DNA of 64,000 bases from Candidatus Coatesiibacteriota bacterium (GCA_016927185.1 JAFGND010000006.1:1-64000), one strand, 5' to 3'. Shown: positions 26,501 through 36,680, counted from the first letter of the stretch. Numbers and translations are program-made. Notes: a model not told the origin generated them from the sequence alone.

Positions 26501-29215
26501 TTGATTGATAATATCTACTCCAGAATCTTCATCAGACTAAGAGATTTCATCGAATTTGATCATTGGATATTGATGAAAAGAAAACATAAAGAAGATCTTT
26601 ATGAAGTTTATTCATCCTTTGAGATGGATCATGAAATCAATGAATTTTCAGCATTCACAGCCAAAAGGATAATAAAGCTTCTTGAAGACAACAGATTGCT
26701 TGTCATTTCTGATTTCAAGGATTATCCTGTACTGAATTTCAAAGGTTTTGATGCAGTCTTTGCTTTTTCAATAGACTGGGATAAGAAAATCTTTGGTTAT
26801 TCTTTCCTCTTAAGTAATAAACGGAAACATACAGGAATAAAGAAAACAGAATTTCTGAAAGATTATATCGAATTGGTTAGCAATTTCCTGATAAATTCGT
26901 ATAAAACAATTCCGGCCATAACTGAGATAAGTTACAAGGACCTGATAGACTACTCAAACGACATTTATATAGTCGAACTTATTTCGATAAATAGTCAAAC
27001 AGAGTATTACATAAATCCTGCAATAGAAAAGATTTTAGGGTATGACAGGGAATTCTTCAGATTGAAATCAGATATAATGAACGTTATTATTCACGAAGAA
27101 GACCGAGACAAATTCGCTATTTTCAATGAAGTGGTAGGTATTGAAAGACAGAGAGGAAATCTTGATCCTTTTGAATTCGAAATAAGACTGAAACATGCTT
27201 CTGGGAGGATAATCTGGTTTCATCTAAGGAATTATCCACAACTTGATTTTTCCAGAAAAGTGATTGGAACAACATCGGTTTTGAGAGATATAAGTGATTA
27301 CAAGGATCTCCAGAATTTTCAGGAAGAACAACAAACAAGACTTCAGACCTTGATAATAAATGCACCAGGCATCATCTTCCTGAAGGATACATCCAGGAAA
27401 TATATTGTCACGAGCAATTTCTACGCGTCTCTTTGGGGATTGACTTCTTCCTCTATAATTGGAAAAACTGACAAAGACATTATGTCAACAACCCAGGCAG
27501 AGAAATTCGAAAAGCTGGAAAACAGGCTTAGCAAAATAGCTCCCTCAATTTCAAATGATGAAGAGCTATGGATAAATAGCTTGTCCAAAAAGATTTATAT
27601 TGATATTCATAGATTGTTACTTGTGAGCCCGTCCAATACAATAATCGGGATATTAGGTCTGGGTCAAGACAAGACAGCAGACAGGTCATTGAGAAGCCTT
27701 AATAAATTCCTATCGCAAGTTATGGAAGACTCCATAGATGGCATTATTGCATGTTCCGCAAATGGAAAGATCATTTTCGTTAACCAGGCATGGAAAGACT
27801 TCTATGGAATACCTAAAGATAAAGCTGTTATTGGTAAGCATCTAAAGGATTTCACTCAAGAACAGGTAGATCTGCTTTCGAGAAGAAGACAGTTGGTAAG
27901 CGGACCAATTACTGATGAAGCGATGATTACAAGAGTAGATGGAACACAAATTCCGGTTATGTATACAAGCTTCTATGTGAAATCAGCAGATACAAATGAA
28001 AAGTATTATGTCTCTTTTCTAAAGGATCTTTCGCAACAACAACTCCTCCAGAGAGAATTGAAAATCCAGACCGAGAAAGCTAATCAGGCAAACAAGTATA
28101 AATCAGAGTTACTTGCATATGTTACTCATGAAATAAAAAATCCTCTCAATACTTTAAGCGGATTTGTTGAACTGCTTCAAAGCAATGATTTGACTGATAC
28201 CCAGAAAGCGAAGTATCTCAAGGCAATATCAGATGCTTCCAAGAGGTTAAATGAGGTTTTGTGTGAAATACTGGATTTCGCCAAAATAGAATCAGGATTC
28301 ATTGCCCAGGAAAACACATCATTTGATTTGATTAATACTATCCAATCTGCTTTTCAGCTAGGGATTCTCACGGCAACAAGAAAAGGACTTTCATGTTATC
28401 TGAATCTGGGAAAGAATTTGCCTGAAACGGTTACAGGTGATCCAATAAAACTCAAGAGCATACTTCTTAATCTTCTTGGGAATGCAACCAAATTCACTCC
28501 TTCAGGAAAGATAATACTGGATGTAAATCTTGTTAACAGTGAGGAGAACAGAACTGTCTGGCTTGAATTCAAGGTTACAGATACAGGTATTGGAATTCCT
28601 AAAGAGCATTTGAAAGATATTTTTGAACCATTCATTCAGCTTGATCCTTCTCCCAGGAATGAAGGGATAGGGCTTGGGTTGAGCATCATAAAGCAGCTAG
28701 TCAGTTTATCCGATGGTACAATAGATCTGCAAAGCGAACTCAATAAGGGAACCTGCTTTTCTGTCAAACTGCCATTCATGATACCGAAAAGCGAGAAAGA
28801 GGAAAATAGTAATGATAAATGCAGAACTAATGCAAATATCATACCTGCCCAATACACAATTCTGTGCGTGGATGATGATTTATTGAATCTGGCTTTGATA
28901 TCTGAATATCTGACTTCAGAAGGATTTCAGGTAGTAAAGGCAAGTGATGGAATGGAAGCCATTAACATAACCAATAACCAACACATAGATCTTATAATAA
29001 TGGATTTATTCATGCCTCACAAGGATGGTTTCTCTGCAACCAGGGAAATCAAGAGCAATCCTTATCTGAAAAGCATTCCTGTTTTTGCCCTGACTGCAGC
29101 TGTAATAATGAGAAACAAAAAAAAGGCATTGGATGCAGGTTTTGATGAAATACTTTCCAAGCCTTGCCCCAAAGATAAACTGGTTAATCTTATTTGTGGA
29201 TACCTCTCTAGATAA
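26501..29215 (+). CDS. Cytoplasmic multi-PAS hybrid sensor histidine kinase
   Basis: A 904-residue kinase without membrane helices. In order: an N-terminal domain of about 130 residues that may be GAF-like, three PAS domains (about 140-265, 280-395, 400-520), the HisKA dimerisation domain with phospho-accepting His543 (VTHEIKNPL), an ATPase domain with N-box LLNLLGNATKF, G1 DTGIGIP and G2 GIGLGLSI, and a C-terminal receiver (VDDD near 790, phospho-acceptor Asp835 in IIMDLFMP, Lys in LSKPCP). The start codon is TTG at 26501; AAGGGAG lies ten bases upstream, and the first ATG, 24 codons in, would cut the N-terminal domain. No partner response regulator is adjacent, so output may go through phosphotransfer to a distant protein. 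It overlaps the convergent tmcAL gene by eight bases. Confidence 0.92.
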   Translation: MIDNIYSRIFIRLRDFIEFDHWILMKRKHKEDLYEVYSSFEMDHEINEFSAFTAKRIIKLLEDNRLLVISDFKDYPVLNFKGFDAVFAFSIDWDKKIFGYSFLLSNKRKHTGIKKTEFLKDYIELVSNFLINSYKTIPAITEISYKDLIDYSNDIYIVELISINSQTEYYINPAIEKILGYDREFFRLKSDIMNVIIHEEDRDKFAIFNEVVGIERQRGNLDPFEFEIRLKHASGRIIWFHLRNYPQLDFSRKVIGTTSVLRDISDYKDLQNFQEEQQTRLQTLIINAPGIIFLKDTSRKYIVTSNFYASLWGLTSSSIIGKTDKDIMSTTQAEKFEKLENRLSKIAPSISNDEELWINSLSKKIYIDIHRLLLVSPSNTIIGILGLGQDKTADRSLRSLNKFLSQVMEDSIDGIIACSANGKIIFVNQAWKDFYGIPKDKAVIGKHLKDFTQEQVDLLSRRRQLVSGPITDEAMITRVDGTQIPVMYTSFYVKSADTNEKYYVSFLKDLSQQQLLQRELKIQTEKANQANKYKSELLAYVTHEIKNPLNTLSGFVELLQSNDLTDTQKAKYLKAISDASKRLNEVLCEILDFAKIESGFIAQENTSFDLINTIQSAFQLGILTATRKGLSCYLNLGKNLPETVTGDPIKLKSILLNLLGNATKFTPSGKIILDVNLVNSEENRTVWLEFKVTDTGIGIPKEHLKDIFEPFIQLDPSPRNEGIGLGLSIIKQLVSLSDGTIDLQSELNKGTCFSVKLPFMIPKSEKEENSNDKCRTNANIIPAQYTILCVDDDLLNLALISEYLTSEGFQVVKASDGMEAINITNNQHIDLIIMDLFMPHKDGFSATREIKSNPYLKSIPVFALTAAVIMRNKKKALDAGFDEILSKPCPKDKLVNLICGYLSR

Positions 29216-30434
29216 CAACGCATTTCATTGCATAATCCTGATTCAAATATTCTGGATTTTCATTGAGTTGAGGAAGATAATACAATAATGTTGCTCTTTT
29301 ATCAAGATTTATCTGATTAATAGCAATATTCATCAATTGCTTTTTATTCCCGTAATACTTCTTCAATATGGTATTAGCTTTTGAAATATCATAAATAAGA
29401 GGAATTGAAGATGTTTTTTTAATAACTCTTAATAAGGATTCTCTTGATTTCCTGTATCCAAGTATTCTTGCATAAAGTGGTCCTTTTTCAATGAATTCCT
29501 GGTTTTCTCCTTCCTTGAAATCAAGTATGACGTACCATAACATTCTTTGCAGGCGAGTCAAGGTATATTGCTTTACCTGTATTTTTTTCATGAACTCCTC
29601 AAATTTCAATCCCTGAGATATAACTTTTTTTAAATGATTGATAATACCTCCCTTGCCCTGAAAAAAGGATAAAGATTTATTCATGCTATTCAGAGCAAAT
29701 ATCCAAAGCGAATAGAAATCCTTTTGAAAAACCGGATTCCCTCTTTCAAGATCCCTGTTTACATATTCAGGAACCAGGTCAGATATATTTTCACCTTTTT
29801 CTAAAGCACATCTTAATGAGGTTGCACTAGCAATTTTCTCATGTTTTATTTCTCTTTCTTTATAATCACTTATAACTCTTTTTATTGTCTTTGTTTTCCA
29901 TGAAGATCCCTGAAGACTGATTATATAATTAACTCCAAGAATATTATTAGATTTGGAAAGAATTCCTGAATATTTTCTTTTCTCTTCTTCATCAACACTA
30001 TTCAGAATAAAATTTTCAAGCTCTTCAGGGAAAAGCTTATCAGGACTTGACTTGAAAGTCTCCTTCTTTTTCTCTATCAATGACGCAAGTTCGGTAAGAG
30101 TGTTGATATCACCTTCTTCACTTCCGAAGACAAGAGTTCCATCCGGAATCAATCTTTCAAGCAAGCTTGTTGCTCCTTTTGCAAAATAAGGTGCACTCTG
30201 CAGTGAAAAAGCAACAGGGATTTCAACTACAAGATCCATTCCAGATGCCAGTGCCCATCTTGCTCTTGTCCACTTGTCAATTACTGAAGGTTCCCCTCTT
30301 TGCATAAAATGACCACTCATCACGGCAATAGTGTAATCTGGATTAACAAGTTCCTTTGCTTTTTCAATATGATAAATATGTCCATTATGAAGAGGATTAT
30401 ACTCAACTATCAGACCAAGAATTCTTCCCGTCAT
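29208..30434 (-). CDS. tmcAL: tRNA(Met) cytidine acetate ligase TmcAL
   Basis: A 408-residue protein of the TmcAL (YlbM) family. It starts GLIVEYNPLHNGH, the nucleotidyltransferase motif HxGH (His16 to His19), followed by MSGHFMQRGEPS, DLVVEIP and FGSEEGD, all characteristic. The enzyme activates acetate with ATP and acetylates C34 of elongator tRNA(Met). Length fits the family. Its ATG overlaps the end of the diguanylate cyclase gene by four bases, so the two are co-transcribed though functionally unrelated as far as known. The C-terminal half is helical and binds tRNA in the known structures. Confidence 0.92.
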   Translation of the reverse strand: MTGRILGLIVEYNPLHNGHIYHIEKAKELVNPDYTIAVMSGHFMQRGEPSVIDKWTRARWALASGMDLVVEIPVAFSLQSAPYFAKGATSLLERLIPDGTLVFGSEEGDINTLTELASLIEKKKETFKSSPDKLFPEELENFILNSVDEEEKRKYSGILSKSNNILGVNYIISLQGSSWKTKTIKRVISDYKEREIKHEKIASATSLRCALEKGENISDLVPEYVNRDLERGNPVFQKDFYSLWIFALNSMNKSLSFFQGKGGIINHLKKVISQGLKFEEFMKKIQVKQYTLTRLQRMLWYVILDFKEGENQEFIEKGPLYARILGYRKSRESLLRVIKKTSSIPLIYDISKANTILKKYYGNKKQLMNIAINQINLDKRATLLYYLPQLNENPEYLNQDYAMKCVVI

Positions 30435-32257
30435 TCCTGCTTTCCAGAATTGAATATTTTGAACGAGTTTCTTCCGGCTCTCTTTGCAGCATATAAAGCC
30501 TGATCCGCAAACTCAATCAGTTCAATATTGTTGTTTGCATGATTGGGATAATTTGCAAGTCCGATGCTGAGAGAAACCTTACCATTCGGCATTTCATCGT
30601 ACACCAGATTCTTGTCAGCATTGACAGCGGCAATTATTCTCTCCGCAATCTGTCTTGCCTGTAAAAGATTTGTCCGGGTAAGAATTATTGAAAATTCCTC
30701 ACCACCGTATCTGGCTACTATATCATTATCCCTGACTTCTTTCTTAAGGAGTTTTGCAAGATATTTCAGGATTTCATCACCTAATGGATGTCCATAAGTA
30801 TCATTGAAATTCTTGAAATTATCTATATCAATCATGAACAAAGATACATTATCAGGATTTGTTGCTATCTGTCTTTCAAGTTCCTCCTGAAAAAACCTGT
30901 GATTATATAAACCAGTCAAAGGATCATTATTTCTAACTCTCTCGTATTCCCTGTTGTTTATGATTGCAGTTATTATATGCTCTGAAAACACTTGTAAAAT
31001 CTCAGTCTGTGAATAAATATCATCACCTTCTCCATCCAGTGGAGTAACAAGAAATCCCAGTATTTCCTCACCATATGACAGAGGAAAAAAGGCAAGAAAG
31101 GAAAACGGTATTTCCCTTGAAATCTCTTTGAAATGCCTCATTATTATTTCATAAGGTACTACATAAAGCCTGTTTTTCCTGAATTCAGCTTTCATTATTT
31201 TAATGAAATTTTCATATTCCATTGTCTCTGGCAATAAAGAATCTTTTTGGGATGTACAATGCAGATTGAATTCCTTGTCTCTTTCCTTCTGAAGATATAA
31301 GCAAAGATGAGGAAGCAGGAAGGTTCCTCTCATAGTTAAGATAATAATGTTGATAAGCTGATCCAGTGGCATATTCAGCCTTATCACTTTCCCTATCTCC
31401 AGGATTTCAAGCAATTGACTCCTCTGTCTTTCAATCAATCTTTCTATATATGCATTCTGCTTCTCCATGTTCTTGTCATAATTCTCTTCCAGTTGTTTTT
31501 GCTGCTTCTTAAAATCAGCTTCAAGCTGTTTGTTCTTTGCATATGCTTGTATAGCAAAATTAGTTATGATAACAGCAAAAAAGGCATTAAGCAGACTCAG
31601 GAAATCATCCGGTTTGTATACCTGAATAAACAGGATAATTAAAGGTAATGTGCATATATAGACAATCATCTCACCCAGAAACGATTTGGGAATTCTCTTT
31701 ATGTTCAAGGTCCCTGACAGAAATGAAAATATCAGATCACTTGTTATCAGATGAATGAGCTTGAAAGTCAAAACAGAAAAAATAAGTATTATCAGGAAAT
31801 CCAGAGTCAGAGATTCCTGATAAGGAAAACTTATATCTGGATTCATGAAAGATTTTAAAACATATGCTGAAGCAGAATATAGAATTACCCTTTCTCCAAA
31901 TGCGAAAAGCGTTGTGGTATTAAATTGCCTCTGGAATATTCTTCTCAGCAGGCTAGCTATCGAACCTATGAAAATTCCCCACACAGGACCAAATATCATC
32001 ATTGCAGGAAAAGCAATAACAATACCATAAACAATATTTATCTTGTCATAAATAACTATATATAATCTATCTGCAATCCAGGCAAAAGCAAGAAAAACCA
32101 ATAAGGTTGGAACTGAATTCTGTGAATAATTTACTGGAACGTTTATTAATGAATAGAATAAGATATATGTTCCAGCAAGGAATACAAGTAATCTGTAAAT
32201 CAGGAAAACCGATTTCCTGAGATTATTATTGCTTATAGTATTTTGAAAGATAAACAT
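30431..32257 (-). CDS. Membrane-bound GAF-GGDEF diguanylate cyclase
   Basis: A 608-residue protein. Residues 1-245 contain about seven or eight hydrophobic helices, a membrane sensor of unknown ligand. A charged coiled coil (about 245-285) links it to a GAF-like domain (about 290-430). The C-terminal GGDEF domain has NDPLTGLYNHRFF, the active-site GGEEF (518-522) and an intact inhibitory I-site RDND (509-512) exactly five residues upstream. It should make cyclic di-GMP from two GTP with product feedback. No PilZ or EAL protein is in the window. It is transcribed away from the pseC-like gene across 73 bases. Confidence 0.92.
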   Translation of the reverse strand: MFIFQNTISNNNLRKSVFLIYRLLVFLAGTYILFYSLINVPVNYSQNSVPTLLVFLAFAWIADRLYIVIYDKINIVYGIVIAFPAMMIFGPVWGIFIGSIASLLRRIFQRQFNTTTLFAFGERVILYSASAYVLKSFMNPDISFPYQESLTLDFLIILIFSVLTFKLIHLITSDLIFSFLSGTLNIKRIPKSFLGEMIVYICTLPLIILFIQVYKPDDFLSLLNAFFAVIITNFAIQAYAKNKQLEADFKKQQKQLEENYDKNMEKQNAYIERLIERQRSQLLEILEIGKVIRLNMPLDQLINIIILTMRGTFLLPHLCLYLQKERDKEFNLHCTSQKDSLLPETMEYENFIKIMKAEFRKNRLYVVPYEIIMRHFKEISREIPFSFLAFFPLSYGEEILGFLVTPLDGEGDDIYSQTEILQVFSEHIITAIINNREYERVRNNDPLTGLYNHRFFQEELERQIATNPDNVSLFMIDIDNFKNFNDTYGHPLGDEILKYLAKLLKKEVRDNDIVARYGGEEFSIILTRTNLLQARQIAERIIAAVNADKNLVYDEMPNGKVSLSIGLANYPNHANNNIELIEFADQALYAAKRAGRNSFKIFNSGKQE

Positions 32258-32330
32258 GACTATTACTAAATTCGTATTTTTGCATTATTAGTCAAGATAA
32301 TCGAATGATTTTATTAATGGATATAAATTT

Positions 32331-33443
32331 ATGAAAAAAGCTGTTTCAAGAAAAAACCAGATCATACCATATGGATATCATGAAGTAGGTAAGGAAGAAG
32401 AGCAGGCTGTAAAAAAAATATTGAGAGGTAGATATTTAACACAAGGAAATGCAGTAGAAGAATTCGAGAAATCATTGTGTGAGTTTACGAATTCCAGATA
32501 TGCAGTCGTTGTTTCAAGTGGAACTGCTGCTTTGCATCTTGCAATGATTTCTTTGTGCAATCCAGGTGACAGGATATTGACAAGTCCATTGACATTCGTT
32601 GCCACAGTGAATTCCATTTCTTATGCCAATGCAATTCCTGTTTTCAATGATGTATCAATAGAAACATATCTGCTTGAACCTGATTTGAGCATGAAATACA
32701 AGGGAGCAATTATAGTCCATTTCGCAGGATTGCCTAATACCTGCAATGAATGGAAAAACTTTGATGGATGGATAGTTGAAGATGCAGCTCACAGTCTTGG
32801 AGCTGAAAGGCTTGTCAATAACAAATGGCAGCAAATAGGTCATTCAAGATACTCGATTGCAACCATTTTATCCTTTCATCCAGTGAAGTCAATTACTACT
32901 TGCGAGGGTGGCGCTATTCTTACTTCTGACAGAAATCTTGCTGACGAGCTCAGAAAGCTTCGTTCTCATTGTATTTCATCAAGAAAAGGATATTTATATG
33001 AAATAGAGAAAGTGGGATTCAATTACAGATTATCTGATTTGAATTGTGCAATTGGAATAGAGCAATTGAAAAAACTCCCGAAATTCATGGAAAAGAGAAG
33101 AGAAATAGCATACAGGTACATAGAGGAACTGAGAAATGTAGAAGAGATAATCCTTCCCATAGAACATGAAGAAGTTAGAAGTGCATGGCATCTTTTTCCC
33201 GTGAGAATAAAAAATAGAGACAGGATTTACAGGCAGCTGCTTGATAACAACATCAAGTGCCAGGTTCACTATATTCCTGTTTATAAATTCAGTCTTTACA
33301 AGCATTTATATAAAGATCTTCCAAATGTAGAAAAGATCTTTGCAAGCGAATTGTCTCTTCCCATATTCCCTGCACTCTCCAAGACACAACAAAACAGAGT
33401 AATAGAAATATTGAAAAGCAATTTTCTTAAAACAAAGAGATGA
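32331..33443 (+). CDS. pseC: DegT/DnrJ/EryC1 aminotransferase, PseC-like
   Basis: A 370-residue PLP-dependent sugar aminotransferase of type I fold. The PLP lysine is Lys186 in SFHPVKSITT, and Asp151 in VEDAAHSLG contacts the cofactor ring. IIPYGYHEVG and RYLTQGNAVEEFE at the start, and VHYIPVYKFSLYKHLY near the end, resemble PseC, which makes UDP-4-amino-4,6-dideoxy-N-acetyl-beta-L-altrosamine in pseudaminic acid synthesis. A PseG-like enzyme occurs 15 kb away, supporting that pathway. Other pathway enzymes (PseB, PseH, PseI, PseF) are not in the window. The alternative is another UDP-4-keto-sugar 4-aminotransferase. It is followed by a GT4 gene after six bases. Confidence 0.82.
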   Translation: MKKAVSRKNQIIPYGYHEVGKEEEQAVKKILRGRYLTQGNAVEEFEKSLCEFTNSRYAVVVSSGTAALHLAMISLCNPGDRILTSPLTFVATVNSISYANAIPVFNDVSIETYLLEPDLSMKYKGAIIVHFAGLPNTCNEWKNFDGWIVEDAAHSLGAERLVNNKWQQIGHSRYSIATILSFHPVKSITTCEGGAILTSDRNLADELRKLRSHCISSRKGYLYEIEKVGFNYRLSDLNCAIGIEQLKKLPKFMEKRREIAYRYIEELRNVEEIILPIEHEEVRSAWHLFPVRIKNRDRIYRQLLDNNIKCQVHYIPVYKFSLYKHLYKDLPNVEKIFASELSLPIFPALSKTQQNRVIEILKSNFLKTKR

Positions 33444-33449
33444 TGAAAA

Positions 33450-34562
33450 ATGAAAAAAGTGCTTATGATATTGTATGGCAATTTAGAAAAGGATCAAAGA
33501 GTACTCAAGGAGAAAACATCACTTGAAAAAGCTGGTTTCAATGTTGATGTAGTATCGCTTTCTTTAGTTGACACTCCAGATAACCCATACTCAATTTTTC
33601 CCCAGAATAGAACCGGCTTTTCATATTACAATTTCATCTGGAAATCATGCGAGCAAATCATCTCTTCAATGCAACCATATGATGTATATCATGCCCATGA
33701 CTTGCCAACACTGAAAAGCGCACATTTTGCCACTAGAAAACATGGAGGGAAAATAGTATTCGATACTCATGAGTACTTTCCTTATATGGCAAGATACAAC
33801 AAGAAGTTCTTTCAAAGAAACTACTGGCTATTGTTTCAAAAAAGATGGGTAAGAAATATTTCAGGTTTCATAACTGTGAATGAATCACTCGGTGCAGAAC
33901 TGAAAACTCAAATCAAGAATCTTCCTGATCCAGTGATTATATATAATTGTCCCTATCATGATGAAATTCCCAAAAGCAATTTATTAAGAGAAAAACTTGG
34001 ACTGGATCATTCTAAAATACTTCTCTTGTACGAAGGTTACTTGATGAAAGGGAGAGGATTGGAAATATTGATTGAGTCAATGAAAATTCTCCCTGAAAAC
34101 TATCATCTTGTTTTTCTTGCAGATGGTGAGGAAAAAGATGAATTGAAGAGGCTTTCCAGTCAACATGATATAGACAAGAGAATACATTTTCATGAAATGA
34201 TTCCAAATGAAATGCTTCTGGAATACATGACTGGAGCAGATTTAGGTTTATTCTCTTATCCAGATAACTGCCTCAATCATCATTATTCCCTTCCAAACAA
34301 GGTTTTTGAATACATGCATGCAAAATTGCCACAGGTAGCAACTGATCTTCCTGAGATAAGGAAATTGTTTCAGAAGCATAATGTGGGAATGACTTTCATG
34401 AATGGTGATGTGAAAAGCCTTGCAAATTCAATAAGAGAAATCTGTGAAAACAGGGAAATACTTGAAAGAATGAAAAACAATACCAGAGATACATGTATTC
34501 AATTTTCGTGGCAGGAGCAGGACAAAAAACTAATCAGACTTTATGAAGATCTGCTGGGATAA
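33450..34562 (+). CDS. Family 4 (GT-B) glycosyltransferase
   Basis: A 370-residue soluble retaining glycosyltransferase. The N-terminal Rossmann domain starts KKVLMILYGNLEKDQRVLKE, with DVYHAHDLPTL and VFDTHEYFPY. The C-terminal domain has LLYEGYLMKGRG, a donor-binding stretch and EYMHAKLPQVATDLPEI, which contains the nucleotide-sugar contact region. This is the GT4 pattern. It lies six bases after the PseC-like gene and shares its transcript, so it may transfer the amino sugar made by that pathway (inference). The donor sugar is not readable from sequence. Confidence 0.9.
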   Translation: MKKVLMILYGNLEKDQRVLKEKTSLEKAGFNVDVVSLSLVDTPDNPYSIFPQNRTGFSYYNFIWKSCEQIISSMQPYDVYHAHDLPTLKSAHFATRKHGGKIVFDTHEYFPYMARYNKKFFQRNYWLLFQKRWVRNISGFITVNESLGAELKTQIKNLPDPVIIYNCPYHDEIPKSNLLREKLGLDHSKILLLYEGYLMKGRGLEILIESMKILPENYHLVFLADGEEKDELKRLSSQHDIDKRIHFHEMIPNEMLLEYMTGADLGLFSYPDNCLNHHYSLPNKVFEYMHAKLPQVATDLPEIRKLFQKHNVGMTFMNGDVKSLANSIREICENREILERMKNNTRDTCIQFSWQEQDKKLIRLYEDLLG

Positions 34563-34563
34563 T

Positions 34564-34590
34564 AAAGGCATGATCTTGTATCATACCTTT
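34564..34590. terminator. Hairpin between convergent genes
   Basis: AAAGG-c-ATGAT, a five-base loop CTTGT, then ATCAT-a-CCTTT: a ten-pair stem with one mismatch. It fills the 33-base gap between two convergent genes and is nearly symmetric, so it could end transcription in both directions. There is no long T-run on either side, which lowers the confidence. Confidence 0.5.
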
Positions 34591-34595
34591 CAATC

Positions 34596-36650
34596 TTATT
34601 GTATATGAATCAATCTTCCGGTGACAATCTTGCCATTACTGCTTATCCTATAAGTATATACACCAGGGATCAACGACAGGAGATTATTTATTGTTATTAT
34701 CCTCGCATTGCTGTTCATTATCTCTATTGATCTTACTAATCTTCCTGTTATATCGAATATTTCTATCTTTATGTTACCCCTGATATCCTCAATGGAGATC
34801 TTATCCCTGAAAGGATTAGGCCATATTTTCAACTGAGAGGGGAGCATGGTTGTGAGTTTGCTGAATTTGAAACCAGTACCTTCATCCTTTGCCATTATTG
34901 TTAATCCTTCATCTCCCATTGCAAGAGCTGTTGAATCATTAATGGCAACAATTCCCCATAAAGACATGGCTGAAGTATAGGATTGAGAAGACCAGCTAAT
35001 CCCTCCATCTGTCGTATAAATAATGGCTGCTGTAGTTGTTCCGCCAGCTACCCATCCTATATCGTTAGATATCATATTGATTCTGTGCAATTCCCTTGTA
35101 GTGTTTGTTGTAGAAGAAGACCATGAAACACCATTGTCAGTGGAGACCAAGACAACGCCGTTTGCTCCAGCAATAAATCCGTGTGATGAGTCACTGAAAA
35201 ATATGTCATATAAATGCTCGGTTGTTCCTGAAGAAACATCTGTCCAGTTTGCTCCAGTATCAGTAGAACGGACAATTTTTCCATCATTCCCAACCGCTAT
35301 TGCCTCGCTTTCGGAGATGAAAAAGACTGAATTCAGATAACTTGTGCTGGCTGAGTTCCCTTTTATCCATGTTACTCCACCATCAATAGTATAGTAAATA
35401 CTTCCATTTTCACCGCATGCAATTACCTTGTTTTCATCGTACATGCTTATTGATTTGAAGTCATCATTTGTACCTGTTGTCAGGAAAGTCCAGTTTGCCC
35501 CGTTGTCAGTGCTTTTTATTATATTACCACTGTATCCTGCTGCAAAAACCACATCCGCTTTCGATGTCAGTCCCCAGAAATCGGGATGAGGATCTGAAAA
35601 TGCCATGTATTGCCATATCAAACCATTATCTGTAGATTTGAATATTGTTCCATCCTCTCCGCAAGCCCATAAAACTCCTGATGATGATTTTATCAACCTC
35701 TTGATATTAGGTCCAGTGAAATTAGTTAGCTGAGACCATGTTGTTCCAGCATCCGTGGTCTTCACTATGCCACTTCCAACTCCAACAACAATTGCTGATT
35801 GAGAATCAATACAGAATACTTCTTCTGAGCCAAATCTTGCAAAAGGAGGATTAACTTTCGAAAAATTCTCTCCCTTATCAGTACTTATATATATATTCCC
35901 AAGGCTTCCCACTACCCAGATGACATCACCGGATCCCCTCATTCCGTAATTAGTTCCAGAATTAGAAGGACTGACATTAGTCCATGAAGCTCCCCCGTCA
36001 GTAGTTCTTCTGATGGTTCCATTTGAACCAATTATCAGGCCTGTAGAAGAATCAAGAAAATAGATGCTGTATAGAGATGATGATGAACCAGTTGTCATTT
36101 CAGTCCAGTTTGCACCACCATCAGTTGTTTTTGCTGCCTTTCCGCTGCTCCCGCAAATAAAACCATTATTGATATCCAGCATGTAGACGCAATTAAGAGA
36201 GCCTGTTATAGTTGTTGATTGCTGAGACCAGCTAGTTCCCCCATCCGTAGTTCTCAATATCCTGCCGCTGGTTCCAACAATCCAGACATTATTAGCATCT
36301 ACTGCATAAACATCATAGAAGGCTGTTGTAAAACCAGAATCCTGTTCAATCCATGTTTGTCCCTGATCTGTTGTCTTGATTATCTTGCCACTGCTTCCTA
36401 CTGACCAGCCCGTAGATGAATTGGCAAAAGAAATGGATCTCAAGGCAGTTGTTATTCCAGTTGTTGGTAAAGTCCACGTAGAACCGCCATCAGTTGACAG
36501 TTTTATCTTGCCATCCGAATGACAGGTAACTATCATGTTGCCATTTACATATATATCATTTGCTGTCAATCCAGCACTATATGACCATTTGAATTCAGCA
36601 TGCAGCAAGTAACTAGTTATCAATATAAGTAAAACAATAAATCTTGGCAT
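34596..36650 (-). CDS. Secreted YCF48/BNR-type beta-propeller with T9SS sorting domain
   Basis: A 684-residue exported protein. An N-terminal signal peptide (hydrophobic residues 3-18, cleavage near HAEF) leads into about 13 repeats of 40-45 residues, each with an Asp-box-like S/T-T-D-x-G-x-x-W motif and a GxxGxI strand, the pattern of YCF48-like propellers. The last 80 residues form a Por-type sorting domain: IWPNPFRDK, IEIFDITGRLVR and GVYTYRI, marking it for type IX secretion and surface attachment. The repeats at DNA level are similar but not identical. It is the last gene of a three-gene operon after a PQQ-type propeller and a HEAT/TPR protein. The ligand or partner is unknown. Confidence 0.88.
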   Translation of the reverse strand: MPRFIVLLILITSYLLHAEFKWSYSAGLTANDIYVNGNMIVTCHSDGKIKLSTDGGSTWTLPTTGITTALRSISFANSSTGWSVGSSGKIIKTTDQGQTWIEQDSGFTTAFYDVYAVDANNVWIVGTSGRILRTTDGGTSWSQQSTTITGSLNCVYMLDINNGFICGSSGKAAKTTDGGANWTEMTTGSSSSLYSIYFLDSSTGLIIGSNGTIRRTTDGGASWTNVSPSNSGTNYGMRGSGDVIWVVGSLGNIYISTDKGENFSKVNPPFARFGSEEVFCIDSQSAIVVGVGSGIVKTTDAGTTWSQLTNFTGPNIKRLIKSSSGVLWACGEDGTIFKSTDNGLIWQYMAFSDPHPDFWGLTSKADVVFAAGYSGNIIKSTDNGANWTFLTTGTNDDFKSISMYDENKVIACGENGSIYYTIDGGVTWIKGNSASTSYLNSVFFISESEAIAVGNDGKIVRSTDTGANWTDVSSGTTEHLYDIFFSDSSHGFIAGANGVVLVSTDNGVSWSSSTTNTTRELHRINMISNDIGWVAGGTTTAAIIYTTDGGISWSSQSYTSAMSLWGIVAINDSTALAMGDEGLTIMAKDEGTGFKFSKLTTMLPSQLKIWPNPFRDKISIEDIRGNIKIEIFDITGRLVRSIEIMNSNARIITINNLLSLIPGVYTYRISSNGKIVTGRLIHIQ

Positions 36651-36680
36651 AATATCTCCTTTGGTAAAAAACTTTTACTG

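Noticed and set aside
34596-36650. Tandem DNA repeats or a CRISPR-like array in the propeller gene
   Set aside because: The periodicity comes from diverged protein repeats of 40-45 residues; there are no identical repeats with unique spacers, and no cas genes.
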